Assembly (NCBI RefSeq): GCF_035944355.1
Contig: NZ_DASZBH010000007.1
Span: 186,001 to 250,000 of the forward strand
Direction of reading: 5' to 3'
Source: Frateuria_A sp035944355
GTDB lineage: Bacteria; Pseudomonadota; Gammaproteobacteria; Xanthomonadales; Rhodanobacteraceae
DNA length: 64,000 nt
The notes beneath the pieces are model-generated. The model made no database searches, had not been told where the DNA came from, and was given only the letters and a program-made list of their open reading frames with translations. Below, piece by piece: positions 1 through 8,906 of this stretch; positions within the stretch are counted from its first letter, which is position 1; each line of letters opens with the position of its first letter. Made by a program: the position numbers and the translations under genes.

Positions 1-512
1 GGATCACGCCCGGACAGATGCTCGATGGCTTGGCGCTGGCCGAAACCACGCCGGGGCCGCTGATCATGGTGGTCCAGTTCGTTGCTTTTCTGGGTGCCTA
101 CTACCACCCGACCGGCCTATCCCCGATGGCGGCCGGCGTGGCCGGATCGGTGTTGACCACCTGGGTAACCTTTGCACCATGCTTCCTATGGATCTTCCTA
201 GGCGCCCCCTACATCGAGGCGCTACGCAGCAACCGCGCGCTACATGCCGCATTGTCGGCCGTGACCGCTGCCGTGGTGGGGGTGGTTCTCAACCTCTCGG
301 TCTGGTTCACCCTGCACACCATCTTTGGTCGGGTGGACGAGCGTACGTGGGGATGGGCATACCTGGAGGTGCCGGCATGGGCCACGGTGCATTGGCCTTC
401 GGCGCTGATCGCCATTGCTGCGATGCTTGCCATGTTGCGTTTCAGAGTCGGCATGGGCTGGGTGCTACTGGCCAGCGGCTTGGCCGGCGTGGGAACCCAT
501 CTGCTCCACTAG
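1..512 (+). CDS. chrA: Chromate transporter ChrA, C-terminal part (cut by window start)
   Basis: The reading frame is open from the first bases and stops at 510-512, so only the last ~170 residues are here. The segment is hydrophobic with about five membrane spans. It contains the chromate-transporter signature GLALAETTPGPLI followed by a VVQFVAFLGAY-type helix, typical of the second half of a CHR-family (ChrA) protein. Family members export chromate from the cytoplasm, probably in exchange for other ions. The ATG at 18 lies inside the conserved signature and is not the true start, which is upstream of the window. Family call is firm; substrate is inferred from family only. Confidence 0.9.
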   Translation, partial: ITPGQMLDGLALAETTPGPLIMVVQFVAFLGAYYHPTGLSPMAAGVAGSVLTTWVTFAPCFLWIFLGAPYIEALRSNRALHAALSAVTAAVVGVVLNLSVWFTLHTIFGRVDERTWGWAYLEVPAWATVHWPSALIAIAAMLAMLRFRVGMGWVLLASGLAGVGTHLLH

Positions 513-652
513 CTGCAAGAGCGCCGTGGTCCATCCACCTTGCTCGCGATGCTTCACCGCCAGTCGCGCGAGGTGGATGCGATCGGATAACGCAACGTTT
601 GGAGCGCATGTCGGCGGTTCGATTTCGCGCCGGCCGCCATCGAAGATGACTC

Positions 653-682
653 AGCCCGCCTTTACGGCGGGCTTTGTTTTTT
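653..682 (+). terminator. Rho-independent terminator
   Basis: An 8-bp perfect stem (AGCCCGCC, 653-660, with GGCGGGCT, 666-673) with a 5-nt loop is followed by a T-rich run to 682. It is the classic intrinsic terminator shape on the + strand. It lies 140 bp past the chrA stop and is the best candidate for ending that transcript. The bases between (513-652) hold no gene that I can support. Confidence 0.8.
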
Positions 683-808
683 GGCCGGCGCCCAGCAGGA
701 CAGCGAGCCATTCGACTCGACCATGGCTGAAATACGGTTCGGCCCCCTGTTGGCCGGCTTGGTGCGGCGACTAGGCTGCGCGTGCTCTCCCAACCCAAGA
801 GGATTGCC

Positions 809-1351
809 ATGCGAGCTTATCGAAATCTCGTTCTTTCCTGCCTCGCGGCCCTAGCGCTGGCCACCACGGCGGCGCATGCAGCGCCGCAGGCCAAGCCGGC
901 CGCCGGCGCGATGTCCGCATCGGTGCCCGGCTGGCTGGTCGGCGCGTGGAAGCTGGTCCGCTGCGATAACGTCTATCCCGACGGGCGCCGCGTCGAGCTG
1001 TATGGCCACGACCCGTAAGGCCGCTGGATGATCGACGCGCAAGGCCATTACATGATGCTGATCGCCCGCGCCAAGCGCATGCCGTTCGCCGCGGGCGACA
1101 AGTCCAAGGGCACGCCCGGGGAATACCGCGCCGCGTCGCTGGATGTGAACGCGCACTACGGCAGCATCGCCATCCGGGGCGACCGGATGACCACGCACAT
1201 CGAGCAAGCCTCGTTCCCCAACTGGAACGGCCGCGGCGCAACCACCCACTACACCCGCGACGGCAACCAGCTCACCTACATCGTCGCCAAGCCCAGCAGC
1301 GGCGCGTCGGAAGGCGCCCACGGCGAGGTGGTGTGGCAGCGGCTCGACTGA
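809..1351 (+). pseudogene. Lipocalin-like secreted protein gene broken by an in-frame TAA
   Basis: Translation from the ATG at 809 (Shine-Dalgarno AAGAGGA at 797-803) gives a clear signal peptide ending near AAHAAP. A lipocalin-like start follows (GWLVGAWKLVRCDNVYPDGRR, YGHDP). The frame is then stopped by TAA at 1016-1018. The very next codons in the same frame (GRWMIDAQGHYMMLIAR) continue the family pattern and run open to TGA at 1349-1351. Lipocalin-like domain proteins of this type usually read 'YG.DP.G.m.y...G', so the stop replaces one internal residue. CAA to TAA would do it. Intact length would be about 180 aa. It is most likely a recent pseudogene; a sequencing error is the alternative. 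Function is unknown; the intact protein would have been periplasmic. Confidence 0.75.
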
Positions 1352-1355
1352 TCCG

Positions 1356-2219
1356 CTAGCCCTGGGCCAGTTGCCTGAACGCGCCGGCCAGCGCGTGCAG
1401 CGCCTGGCGCGAACGCTGGTCGTTGAGCGCCGTATAAAGCACCACGTCCTGGCTGGGCAGCGGCGGCAGCGACAAGGCCGGCCCCAGGTCGACGGTACCG
1501 CCCGGCGCGGCGCGGCGGGCGAGCACCGCGATGGCGAGCCCGGCCGCGGCAGCCGCCCCGAGCACCGCGGCGCCCTTGCCGATGAAGACTTCGGTCCAGG
1601 CCACGCCGGCCTGGTCCAGCGCACGCACGGCGGCGGCACGGATGGAACAGGATTCGCCCTGGGTCGACAGCGGCAGCGGTTCGCCAGGCCGCGGCCGCCA
1701 GCCGGCCGCGCCGATCCAGGCGAACTGCTCTTTGTAGATCGTTTCTCCCTGGGCATGCCGGCCTTCCGGTTGCACTACCAGGGCGGCATCGAGCGTGCCC
1801 TCTTCGTAGGCCTGCATGAGTTCGCGCGACCCGGCCACGCGCAACTCCAGCAGCAGCTGCGGATCGTGCTCGCTCATGTGGCACAGCAGCGCCGGCAGCT
1901 CGCTGCCGACGATGAGCTGGCTGAGGCCAACGGTGAGACGGCGCCGTTCGACCTGGAACGACGCCACCGCCCGCTCGTGCGCACCGACCAGCGAGCGGGC
2001 CGCCTCGAGGAACAGCGCGCCCTCGGCGGAAAGACGCACCTGCCGCGGCGTGCGCTCCAGCAAGCGCCGGCCCAGTTGGTCTTCCAGTCGCCGCAGCTTG
2101 AGGCTGATGGCCGACTGCGTGGTAGCCAGGGCGGCTGCCGCGCGCGTGAAGCTCTGCAGGTCGGCGGTGAGGACGAACGCCTTGACCGCATCCAGATCGA
2201 GCGCTTTGGAAGGCTTCAT
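1356..2219 (-). CDS. LysR-family transcriptional regulator
   Basis: This 287-aa protein has an N-terminal winged helix-turn-helix (residues ~9-67: VKAFVLTADLQSFTRAAAAL, TQSAISLKLRRLEDQLG). A periplasmic-binding-protein-like effector domain follows, as in all LysR regulators. Length is normal for the family. It converges on the broken lipocalin-like gene, their stops lying only 4 bp apart, so that gene is not an obvious target. The gene next to its start (2367-5960) is on the same strand and upstream. Effector and regulon cannot be read from the sequence. Confidence 0.9.
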   Translation of the reverse strand: MKPSKALDLDAVKAFVLTADLQSFTRAAAALATTQSAISLKLRRLEDQLGRRLLERTPRQVRLSAEGALFLEAARSLVGAHERAVASFQVERRRLTVGLSQLIVGSELPALLCHMSEHDPQLLLELRVAGSRELMQAYEEGTLDAALVVQPEGRHAQGETIYKEQFAWIGAAGWRPRPGEPLPLSTQGESCSIRAAAVRALDQAGVAWTEVFIGKGAAVLGAAAAAGLAIAVLARRAAPGGTVDLGPALSLPPLPSQDVVLYTALNDQRSRQALHALAGAFRQLAQG

Positions 2220-2366
2220 CGCGGAAGGCCCGGGGGAGAAGGATGGGCTGCTTGCCGAAGCGGTTTCAGGGGCGCCGCCTTTTCCATGATCCGGATGTCG
2301 CCGCCGAATACAAGCTCCCGCGCGGGCGCCGAGCGGAGCGCGGCCCGCCCCGTTGCTGCGCGCCGG

Positions 2367-5300
2367 TCAGGCGGGCGCGCTGGCCTCGAGGGCAACCGCC
2401 TGCGGCACCAGCCGCACGAACAGTTCGGCAAGCGCCTCGCCGCTGAACGGCTTGCGCAGGAACGCATCCATCCCCGCCTCGTGTGCGCGCGCCTCTTCGT
2501 CGCCGCCGGCGCGGGCGGTGATGGCGAGGATCGGCATGCGCTGGCCGGGCTCCTCGCGCTGGCGGACCAGGCGGGCGACCTGGAAGCCATCCACGCCGGG
2601 AAGATCCAGGTCCAGCAGCATGACGTCGAACGAGGACTGCTCCAGTTCGGCCAGCGCGCCCAGGCCGTTGGCGACGTAGCAGACACGGTGGTGCTGCCGC
2701 TCGAGCTGGCCGCGGATCACCGCCGCGACGATGGCGTCGTCTTCCACCAGCAGCACGCGCAGCGCGCGGCCGATCGGCGCGTGCGCGGCGGGCGGCGCAG
2801 CGGCGGCCCCTTCGGGTGGCTGCAGCGGCAGGCGCACGCGGAAAGTGCTGCCGTAGGCCAGGCGCGATTCCAGCTCGATGCTGCCGCCCATCATGCCGAC
2901 CAGCTCGCGGCAGATCGCCAGACCCAGGCCCGTGCCGGCCCGCCGCTGCGGTCCGTCGACCTGCTCGAAACGCTGGAACAGGCGTGCCCGCGCCGACTCG
3001 GGGATGCCCGGACCGGTATCGGTGACGCTGAAGAGCAGGCCCTCGCTGCAGCGCAGCGCGCGCAATTCGACGCTGCCGTACTCGGTGAACTTGAGCGCGT
3101 TGTGGGTGAGGTTGAGCAACACCTGCTTGATGCGCACCGCGTCGCCGACCACCCGCGGCGGCAGGTCCTCGGCCACCTCCACCAGGAAGCCCAGGCGCTT
3201 GGCCTGCGCATGGCCCAGCTGCAGCTGCGCCACGTCCTCGACCAGCTGGCGCGGATCGAACGGCGCAGGCTCGAGGTGGAGCCGCCCCGCCTCGATGCGC
3301 GCGACGTCCAGCGCATCGTTGAGCAGCTTGAGCAGCATGCCGCCGGAACGCTGCATGGCCAGGGTGTATTCGCGCTGCTCGGGCTTGAGCGGCGTGGCCA
3401 GCAGCAGCTCGGCCATGCCCATCACGCCGGTCATCGGCGTGCGGATCTCGTGGCTCAGGGTGGCCAGGAACTGGGTCTTGGCGGCGCTGGCCTCCTCGGC
3501 CAGGCTGCGCTGCTGCTCGGCCAGGGCGATGCGGTGGCGCTGCGCGATGCGGCGGCGCCATACCCACAGCACCAGCCACACGGTCAGCGCCAGCGTGAGG
3601 GCGTAGCCCAGCCAGGCCCACCAGCGCGCCCACGGCGGCGCCTCGACGTGGATGCGCAAGGGCGCGTCCAGGTGCGCCCAGGCGCCGCCCGCGCCGGCGG
3701 CCATCACCTGGAGCGTGTAGTCGCCGGCACCCAGGCCGGCGAATTCGCGTTCGCCGCGGCTGTCGACGTCCACCCAACTGCTGTCCAGGCCATCGAGCCG
3801 GAACCGGTAGCGGTTGGCGGAAGGGTCAACATAGGAAAACACCCGCGCCTCGATGCCCAGCTCGCGGTCGCGCCAATCCACCTCGATCGGACCCGGACCC
3901 AGCGGCAGATCGACCAGGCGACCGTGGCGACGCACCCGCACGCGGGTCAGCGCCAGCTGCGGCACGGCCGCCTGCTCGCACACGCGGTCGGGATTGAAGG
4001 CGACCACGCCGCCCAGCGTCGGCGAGTACAGGTTGCCGTCGGGCATCAGCGCATAGCCGCGGGCGAACTCGGTGTTGCTCAGGCCGTCCTGCAGGCCGAA
4101 CGAGCGGAAGTGGCCCGTATCCGGATCGAAGCGCCACAGACCGCCGCTGCCGAAGATCCACACGCGCCCGCGCGCGTCCACGCGCATGTCGACCACGCCG
4201 ACGGAGGGCCAGCCTTGCGCCATGTCCACGCGCCGCGCCAGCGCCAGGCCGTCGCCGCGGTAGCGGTAGTGCTCCAGCCCGTCGGGGGTCGCCAGCCACA
4301 GGCCGTCGGGCGAGAAGCTGAAGGCCTCCACCGAGACCCCGGTCGGCCCGCCAGGCACCGGCTCGAAGAAGGTGTGCGTGGGGTCCAGCCGCATCAGGCC
4401 GCCTTCGCTGGCGTAGAAGAACGCGCCGCGGTCGTTCAGCGTCATCTGCGCGCCCCAGAGCATCTTGTCGTCGGCGTGGCGCATCGGCACCGGGGCGACG
4501 GCGAGGGTGTCCGGGTCGACCCGGAACAGGCCCTCGCCGAAGGTGCGCACATACAGGCGGTGGTCGGGGCCGGGCTCGACCTCCAGCGGATGGCGGATCA
4601 TCGCCCCGTCCGGATCGACGCGATCGGCCTGGTTGCCCTGGGCGCGGTAGAGCGCGCCCTGCACGGCCACCCAGAGCTTGCCGCCGTCGCCCTCGGTCAT
4701 GCCGACCACGTCGCCGCGCAGGCCCGAGAGCACATGCTCGACCGCGCCGGTATAGGGATCGAGCCGGTCCACGCGGCCGCCGCGCTCGCCCACCCAGACG
4801 TGCCGGCGGTCGCGCCCGCGCGCCATCGCGGTGGCGACCGAGTCGCGCAGGCTGGCGGGATCGTCCGGGATGTGCGTGTAGCGGCTGAAGCCGTACCAGC
4901 CCGGCGCCAGGTAGGCCACGCCGCCGTCGAGCATGGTCACCCACAGGCCGCCCTCGCGGTCGACGTAGAGCTGCCAAACCCAGGTGCCGGGCAGGTTGCC
5001 GTAGAGGACCGGCCGGTCCATCACCGGGATCACCGGGTCTTGCGGCCGCTGCTGCAGGAACAGCCCGCGCTGGGTGCCGATCCACAACCGGCCGTCGTGA
5101 TCGCGGGTGCTCACCATCACGTTGGTGTCGGGCAGCTCGTTCTCGGCGAAGCGGTGCGCCAGGCCATCGGCGCCCACCACGAGCAGCCCGCGCACGGTGG
5201 CGATGCGCACCTCCTCGCCGTTGCCGTCGATGTGCCAGGCATCCACGGTCTGCTCCGGGTCGGCCGGCAGCACGCGGTGCCAGCTGCCGTCAGGATCGCG

Positions 5301-5960
5301 CCGGAACAGGCCGTGGCTGCTGCCGGCCCATAGCCGCTGGTGCGGATCGACGTAGAGCGAGGCCACTTCGCCGAAATCGGCCGGCGTGGACCCGAGCAAG
5401 GGGTTGACCACGTGTTCGAACTGTCCGTCGGCGCGCATCCGGTCCAGGCCGTAACGCGTGCCAACCCAGAGGCTGCCGTCGGCCGTCTGCGCCAGCGCCC
5501 AGACCTTCTCGCTCACCAGGCTGGCCGGATCGGCCGGGTCGTGGGCCCAATGCCGGAACGTGCCGCTGGCCGCATCGAAGCGGTTGAGGCCCGCGTCCAG
5601 TCCGCCGGCCCACAACCGGCCCTGCATGTCGATCAGCAGCGAGGAGATGCCATTGCCGTACAGCGACCCGGGATCACCGGCCACATGGCGATAGGTCTTG
5701 AACTCCACGCCATCGAAGCGGGCGATGCCGTTCTTGGTGCCGAACCACATGGTGCCGTCCGGCGCCTGCACCGCGGTGTAGACCAGGCTGCTGGGCAGGC
5801 CGTTGGCGCTGCCGTAGCGGCGGAACTGCGGGGTCGGCAATGCGCTGGTCGAGAGGGTCCCGGCCGGCAGCGAGGTGGGCGCGTCCACGCCTGCCGCGGG
5901 CGCGCCGAACAGCAAGCCAACGCCCAGCAGCAAAGCGGACACCATGAGTTTCCCCCACAT
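2367..5960 (-). CDS. Hybrid sensor histidine kinase with two-propeller periplasmic sensor and C-terminal receiver
   Basis: From the ATG at 5960 this is 1197 aa. An N-terminal signal/anchor helix (MWGKLMVSALLLGVGLLFG) leads into ~620 residues of repeated 'DG.LW.GT..GL.R' units. These are Reg_prop beta-propeller blades of the kind that bind ligands in the periplasm. A Y_Y_Y domain (~690-760), one membrane helix followed by WVWRRR (~775-800), and HisKA with the phospho-acceptor His837 in SHEIRTPM come next. Then follow an HATPase domain (N box NALKF, DTGPGIP, GTGLGLAI) and a receiver domain with the predicted phospho-Asp1117 in LLDLDLPG and a conserved KPF lysine. Unlike Bacteroides hybrid systems of this layout there is no AraC output domain, so a separate response partner is expected. 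An upstream TTG (6047) is in frame, but the signal peptide favours 5960. It is divergent from lexA2. Ligand unknown; many relatives sense oligosaccharides. Confidence 0.9.
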   Translation of the reverse strand: MWGKLMVSALLLGVGLLFGAPAAGVDAPTSLPAGTLSTSALPTPQFRRYGSANGLPSSLVYTAVQAPDGTMWFGTKNGIARFDGVEFKTYRHVAGDPGSLYGNGISSLLIDMQGRLWAGGLDAGLNRFDAASGTFRHWAHDPADPASLVSEKVWALAQTADGSLWVGTRYGLDRMRADGQFEHVVNPLLGSTPADFGEVASLYVDPHQRLWAGSSHGLFRRDPDGSWHRVLPADPEQTVDAWHIDGNGEEVRIATVRGLLVVGADGLAHRFAENELPDTNVMVSTRDHDGRLWIGTQRGLFLQQRPQDPVIPVMDRPVLYGNLPGTWVWQLYVDREGGLWVTMLDGGVAYLAPGWYGFSRYTHIPDDPASLRDSVATAMARGRDRRHVWVGERGGRVDRLDPYTGAVEHVLSGLRGDVVGMTEGDGGKLWVAVQGALYRAQGNQADRVDPDGAMIRHPLEVEPGPDHRLYVRTFGEGLFRVDPDTLAVAPVPMRHADDKMLWGAQMTLNDRGAFFYASEGGLMRLDPTHTFFEPVPGGPTGVSVEAFSFSPDGLWLATPDGLEHYRYRGDGLALARRVDMAQGWPSVGVVDMRVDARGRVWIFGSGGLWRFDPDTGHFRSFGLQDGLSNTEFARGYALMPDGNLYSPTLGGVVAFNPDRVCEQAAVPQLALTRVRVRRHGRLVDLPLGPGPIEVDWRDRELGIEARVFSYVDPSANRYRFRLDGLDSSWVDVDSRGEREFAGLGAGDYTLQVMAAGAGGAWAHLDAPLRIHVEAPPWARWWAWLGYALTLALTVWLVLWVWRRRIAQRHRIALAEQQRSLAEEASAAKTQFLATLSHEIRTPMTGVMGMAELLLATPLKPEQREYTLAMQRSGGMLLKLLNDALDVARIEAGRLHLEPAPFDPRQLVEDVAQLQLGHAQAKRLGFLVEVAEDLPPRVVGDAVRIKQVLLNLTHNALKFTEYGSVELRALRCSEGLLFSVTDTGPGIPESARARLFQRFEQVDGPQRRAGTGLGLAICRELVGMMGGSIELESRLAYGSTFRVRLPLQPPEGAAAAPPAAHAPIGRALRVLLVEDDAIVAAVIRGQLERQHHRVCYVANGLGALAELEQSSFDVMLLDLDLPGVDGFQVARLVRQREEPGQRMPILAITARAGGDEEARAHEAGMDAFLRKPFSGEALAELFVRLVPQAVALEASAPA

Positions 5961-6078
5961 GCTTGAAGTCCGTCGTGGACGTACCGCGTCCCCTTGGGTC
6001 TTCACGCCTTGGCAAGCCGCCAATTCCCCTTCACGAAATGATGCCAAAAGCGCCCCCCTGCCGCGACCTTCCCCGATG

Positions 6079-6092
6079 TACTAAGATTAGTA
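6079..6092 (+). promoter_or_regulatory. Palindromic LexA operator of lexA2
   Basis: The bases form a perfect inverted repeat, TACTAA-GA-TTAGTA, ending only 4 bp before the lexA2 ATG at 6097. Xanthomonadales LexA proteins are known to bind TTAG/TACTA-type palindromes rather than the E. coli CTGT box, so this is very probably the autoregulatory SOS operator. No Shine-Dalgarno sequence fits between the operator and the ATG. The promoter -10 region probably overlaps the palindrome and the mRNA may be leaderless; that last point is inference. Confidence 0.8.
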
Positions 6093-6096
6093 AACC

Positions 6097-6696
6097 ATGA
6101 CCCCGATCCGCCAGGCTCTGCTCGATTACCTGCACCGGCACATCGCCGCGCACGGCTACCCGCCCTCGCAGATGCAGATCGCCGCCGCGCTGGGGCTCAA
6201 GCAGAACCGTTCCGCGCGGCTGCACCTGGAGGCGCTGGCGCGCGAGGGCCACATCGAGCTGGTGCCCGGGCAGGCGCGCGGCATCCGCCTGCGCCAGAGG
6301 CCGGCCGTCGAGGCGCTGCAGGTGCCGCTGCTCGGCCGCGTGGCGGCGGGGCGGCCGATCGGCTCGGACGCGCAGGTGCGCCGCGAGGTCGCGCTGGACG
6401 CCTCACTGTTCCGGCTCAGGCCCGACTATCTGCTGGAAGTGGTCGGCGACTCGATGCTGCTCGACGGCATCCTGCCCGGCGACCTGATCGGCGTGCACCG
6501 CACGCCCGAAGCGCGTCATGGCCAGACCGTGGTGGCGCGGCTGGAGGGCGAGTTCACCGTCAAGCGGCTGGAACGCAAGGGCGCCCGCATCCGCCTGCTG
6601 CCGCGCAACCCCGCGTACGCGCCCATCGAGGTGGACCCGCGCGCCGGCGACTTCGCCATCGAAGGCCTGTTCGCGGGGCTGGTGAGGCCAGGCTGA
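6097..6696 (+). CDS. lexA: LexA repressor, second paralogue type (LexA2)
   Basis: This 199-aa SOS repressor has an N-terminal winged helix (residues ~5-60, PPSQMQIAAALGL) and a C-terminal self-cleaving S24 domain. The Ala84-Gly85 scissile bond lies in RVAAGRPI, and the Ser119 (GDSM) and Lys156 (TVKR) catalytic dyad is present. RecA bound to single-stranded DNA triggers cleavage and derepression. It heads a cassette with imuA, imuB and dnaE2, the arrangement known for Xanthomonadales lexA2. A palindromic operator overlaps its promoter at 6079-6092, so it should repress itself and the genes behind it. The organism almost certainly has a second lexA elsewhere; that is inference from relatives. 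Confidence 0.93.
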   Translation: MTPIRQALLDYLHRHIAAHGYPPSQMQIAAALGLKQNRSARLHLEALAREGHIELVPGQARGIRLRQRPAVEALQVPLLGRVAAGRPIGSDAQVRREVALDASLFRLRPDYLLEVVGDSMLLDGILPGDLIGVHRTPEARHGQTVVARLEGEFTVKRLERKGARIRLLPRNPAYAPIEVDPRAGDFAIEGLFAGLVRPG

Positions 6697-6820
6697 TGAA
6701 CGCCCGTGCAGGCCGTGGCGGGCGCATGCGCCTCCCGGTAGCAGCCCGTAGGGAAGGCCGCGTCCCGTTCGCTTCTGACAGGAAGACCCCATCGCGCGCC
6801 GCCCGATGGAGTGTTCGCGC

Positions 6821-7492
6821 ATGAGCAACGTGGTCGCCCTCGACAGCCTGCTCGACGCCCGTCGCCTGTGGCGTGGCCAGCCGCAGGCGCGCCCATCCTC
6901 GCGCCAGCCGACCGGCTTCCCCGCGCTGGATGCCGTACTGCCCAGCGGCGGTTGGCCCGAGGCCGCGCTGAGCGAGGTGCTGCTGCCGCTGGACGGCATC
7001 GGCGAGCTCGTTCTGCTGTGGCCCACGCTGGCGCGGCTCACGCAAGCGGGAGGCCTGGTTGCGCTGGTCGCTCCGCCCTACCTGCCCTTCCCTGCCGCCT
7101 GGGCCAACGCCGGCGTGCGGCTGGACCGCCTGCAGGTGGTGCGCGCCGAGCCCCGCGATGCGGCCTGGGCCACCGAACAATGCCTGCGCTCGGCCGCCTG
7201 CGCCGCCGTGCTGTGCTGGCCGCAGCAGCCGGACGACCGCACGCTGCGCCGGCTGCAGCTGGCGGCGGAAACCGGGCAGTGCCTGGGGCTGGCGATGCGC
7301 CCCTCCTCGGCCGCCGCGCATGCCTCGCCGGCGGCGCTGCGCCTGGCGCTCGAAGTCCGTCCGCCGCAGTTGCGCGTGCTCAAGTGCCGCGGCGGCAACC
7401 CGCCGGCGCGGCCGCTGCCCTGGCCGCTGCCGATGGGCGAATCGCCGGCTATCCCGGACGGCCCGCACACGGCCGTGCCGGATCGCGCCTGA
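6821..7492 (+). CDS. imuA: ImuA, RecA-like component of the translesion mutasome
   Basis: This 223-aa protein has the ImuA start pattern (GFPALDAVLPSGGWPEAALSEVL), a degenerate RecA/SulA-like fold without a usable Walker A motif. In the mutasome, ImuA works with ImuB and DnaE2 in error-prone replication past lesions. The start is the ATG at 6821, with GGAG at 6808-6811; a second in-frame ATG at 6806 lacks one. It lies 124 bp behind lexA2 and 10 bp before imuB, so the genes are probably one SOS-induced operon. No separate LexA palindrome was seen in the 6697-6820 gap. Confidence 0.88.
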   Translation: MSNVVALDSLLDARRLWRGQPQARPSSRQPTGFPALDAVLPSGGWPEAALSEVLLPLDGIGELVLLWPTLARLTQAGGLVALVAPPYLPFPAAWANAGVRLDRLQVVRAEPRDAAWATEQCLRSAACAAVLCWPQQPDDRTLRRLQLAAETGQCLGLAMRPSSAAAHASPAALRLALEVRPPQLRVLKCRGGNPPARPLPWPLPMGESPAIPDGPHTAVPDRA

Positions 7493-7502
7493 GGCACGCG
7501 CC

Positions 7503-8906
7503 GTGCTGTGGGCCTGCATCCTGCTGCCGCAACTCGCGCTCGACGGCGTGCTGCGCCGCCATGCCGTACCGGACGAGCCGCTGGTGCTGGTCGAAGGTCC
7601 GGCGCAGCGGCGCGTGCTGCGCGCGGCCAACGCCGCGGCGAAGGCGGCGGGCCTGCGCGCCGGCATGCCGCTGGCCACCGCGCAGGCGATCGGCGCGCGC
7701 TTCGCCGCGGTCGAGCACGATCCGGCCGAGACCGCGCGCTGGCACGACTTCCTCGCCGCCTGGGCGTATCGCTATGGCGCCCAGGTCAGCCGGCAGATGG
7801 CCGCGTCGCTGCTGATCGAGGTGGAGGCGAGCTTCCGCCTGTTCGGTCCGTGGCCGCGCATGCAAACCCTGATGCGCGAGGAACTGGCGGCGCTCGGTTT
7901 CCGCCATCGCATCGCGCTGGCGCCCAACCCGTGGGCCGCACGCGCCCTCGCCGGCGTGCACGACGGCCTGGCGATCACGCACGAGGCGCCGCTCAGGCAG
8001 GCGCTCGGGCAGTTGCCGGTGGAACGCGCGGGACTTCCCCCCGAGGCGGCCGCCAGCCTGCGCCGCATGGGCCTGCGCAGGCTCGCGCAGGTCTACGCGC
8101 TGCCGCGCGCGGCGCTGGGCCGGCGCGTGGGCGCCGGCACCCTCGACCAGCTCGACCGCCTCGCCGGCGCACTGGCCACGCCGCTGGACTGCTACCAGCC
8201 GCCCGACCATTTCGAATCGCGCATCGAGTTCAACTACGAGGTCGGCGCCACCGGCCAGCTGCTGTTCCCGCTGCGGCGCATGACCGGCGATCTTGCCGCC
8301 TACCTCGCCGGCCGCGACGGCGGCGTGCAGCGCTTCGTGCTGAAGCTCGAGCACGACCGCGGCGCCGCCACCGAAGTGCCGGTCGGCCTGCTCGCGCCCG
8401 AGCGCGATGCCGCCATGCTGTTCGAACTGGCCCGCGGCCGGCTCGATCCCGTGCAGCTGGCCGCGCCGGTGCGCGCGCTGCAGCTGATCGCGCGCGAGCT
8501 GCCTCCGTTCGTGCCCGCCGGACGCGACCTGTTCGACGTGCGCCCGCAGCAGGCGGTGCCGTGGGAGCAACTGCGCGAACGCCTGCGCGCGCGGCTGGGC
8601 GACGAGGCCGTGCATGGCCTGGCGATCCACGCCGACCACCGCCCCGAACGCGCCTGGCGCGACCACGGCAGCAGCGACGTGCCGCCGTCCCTGCCGCGCC
8701 CCGGCTGGCTGCTGCCCCAGCCGATCCCGCTGCGCGAACGCATCTCGCGCATCCTGGCCGGCCCCGAGCGCATCGAAAGCGGCTGGTGGGACGGCGAGGT
8801 GCGGCGCGACTACTACGTGGTCGAGACGGCAGCCGGGCAGCGCGCCTGGGCGTTCTGTCCCGCCGGCGAACGCACCGGCTTCATGCTGCACGGGTGGTTC
8901 GCATGA
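7503..8906 (+). CDS. imuB: ImuB, Y-family polymerase-like mutasome protein (non-catalytic)
   Basis: This 467-aa protein is related to DinB polymerases but belongs to the ImuB branch. It opens VLWACILLPQLALD, has the palm-region sequence LLIEVEASFRLFG where active Y-family polymerases carry acidic SxDE metal ligands, and has a long ImuB-type C-terminal tail. ImuB acts as the hub that recruits DnaE2 to the sliding clamp; lacking the metal ligands, it is not expected to polymerise. The start is the GTG at 7503, 10 bp after the imuA stop and in frame with the conserved N-terminus; the frame remains open far upstream, through imuA, but that part is shadow. Its TGA overlaps the dnaE2 ATG (ATGA, 8903-8906), which couples their translation. 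Confidence 0.9.
   Translation: MLWACILLPQLALDGVLRRHAVPDEPLVLVEGPAQRRVLRAANAAAKAAGLRAGMPLATAQAIGARFAAVEHDPAETARWHDFLAAWAYRYGAQVSRQMAASLLIEVEASFRLFGPWPRMQTLMREELAALGFRHRIALAPNPWAARALAGVHDGLAITHEAPLRQALGQLPVERAGLPPEAAASLRRMGLRRLAQVYALPRAALGRRVGAGTLDQLDRLAGALATPLDCYQPPDHFESRIEFNYEVGATGQLLFPLRRMTGDLAAYLAGRDGGVQRFVLKLEHDRGAATEVPVGLLAPERDAAMLFELARGRLDPVQLAAPVRALQLIARELPPFVPAGRDLFDVRPQQAVPWEQLRERLRARLGDEAVHGLAIHADHRPERAWRDHGSSDVPPSLPRPGWLLPQPIPLRERISRILAGPERIESGWWDGEVRRDYYVVETAAGQRAWAFCPAGERTGFMLHGWFA

Noticed and set aside
600..639. A tRNA 3'-end-like stretch (GGTTCGATT ... CGCCA) just before the terminator at 653
   Set aside because: The T stem has a mismatch and a G-U pair, the CCA is out of register, and no matching acceptor, D or anticodon arm is found upstream. 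It does not fold as a tRNA.
809..1351. In-frame stop in the lipocalin-like gene considered as selenocysteine or recoding
   Set aside because: The codon is TAA, not TGA, and there is no SECIS-like hairpin; a point mutation is simpler.
1371..5333. 1320-codon open frame on the + strand opposite the sensor kinase
   Set aside because: Shadow of the high-GC gene on the other strand; composition is Arg/Gln/Ala-rich without domains, and the opposite strand has clear kinase motifs.
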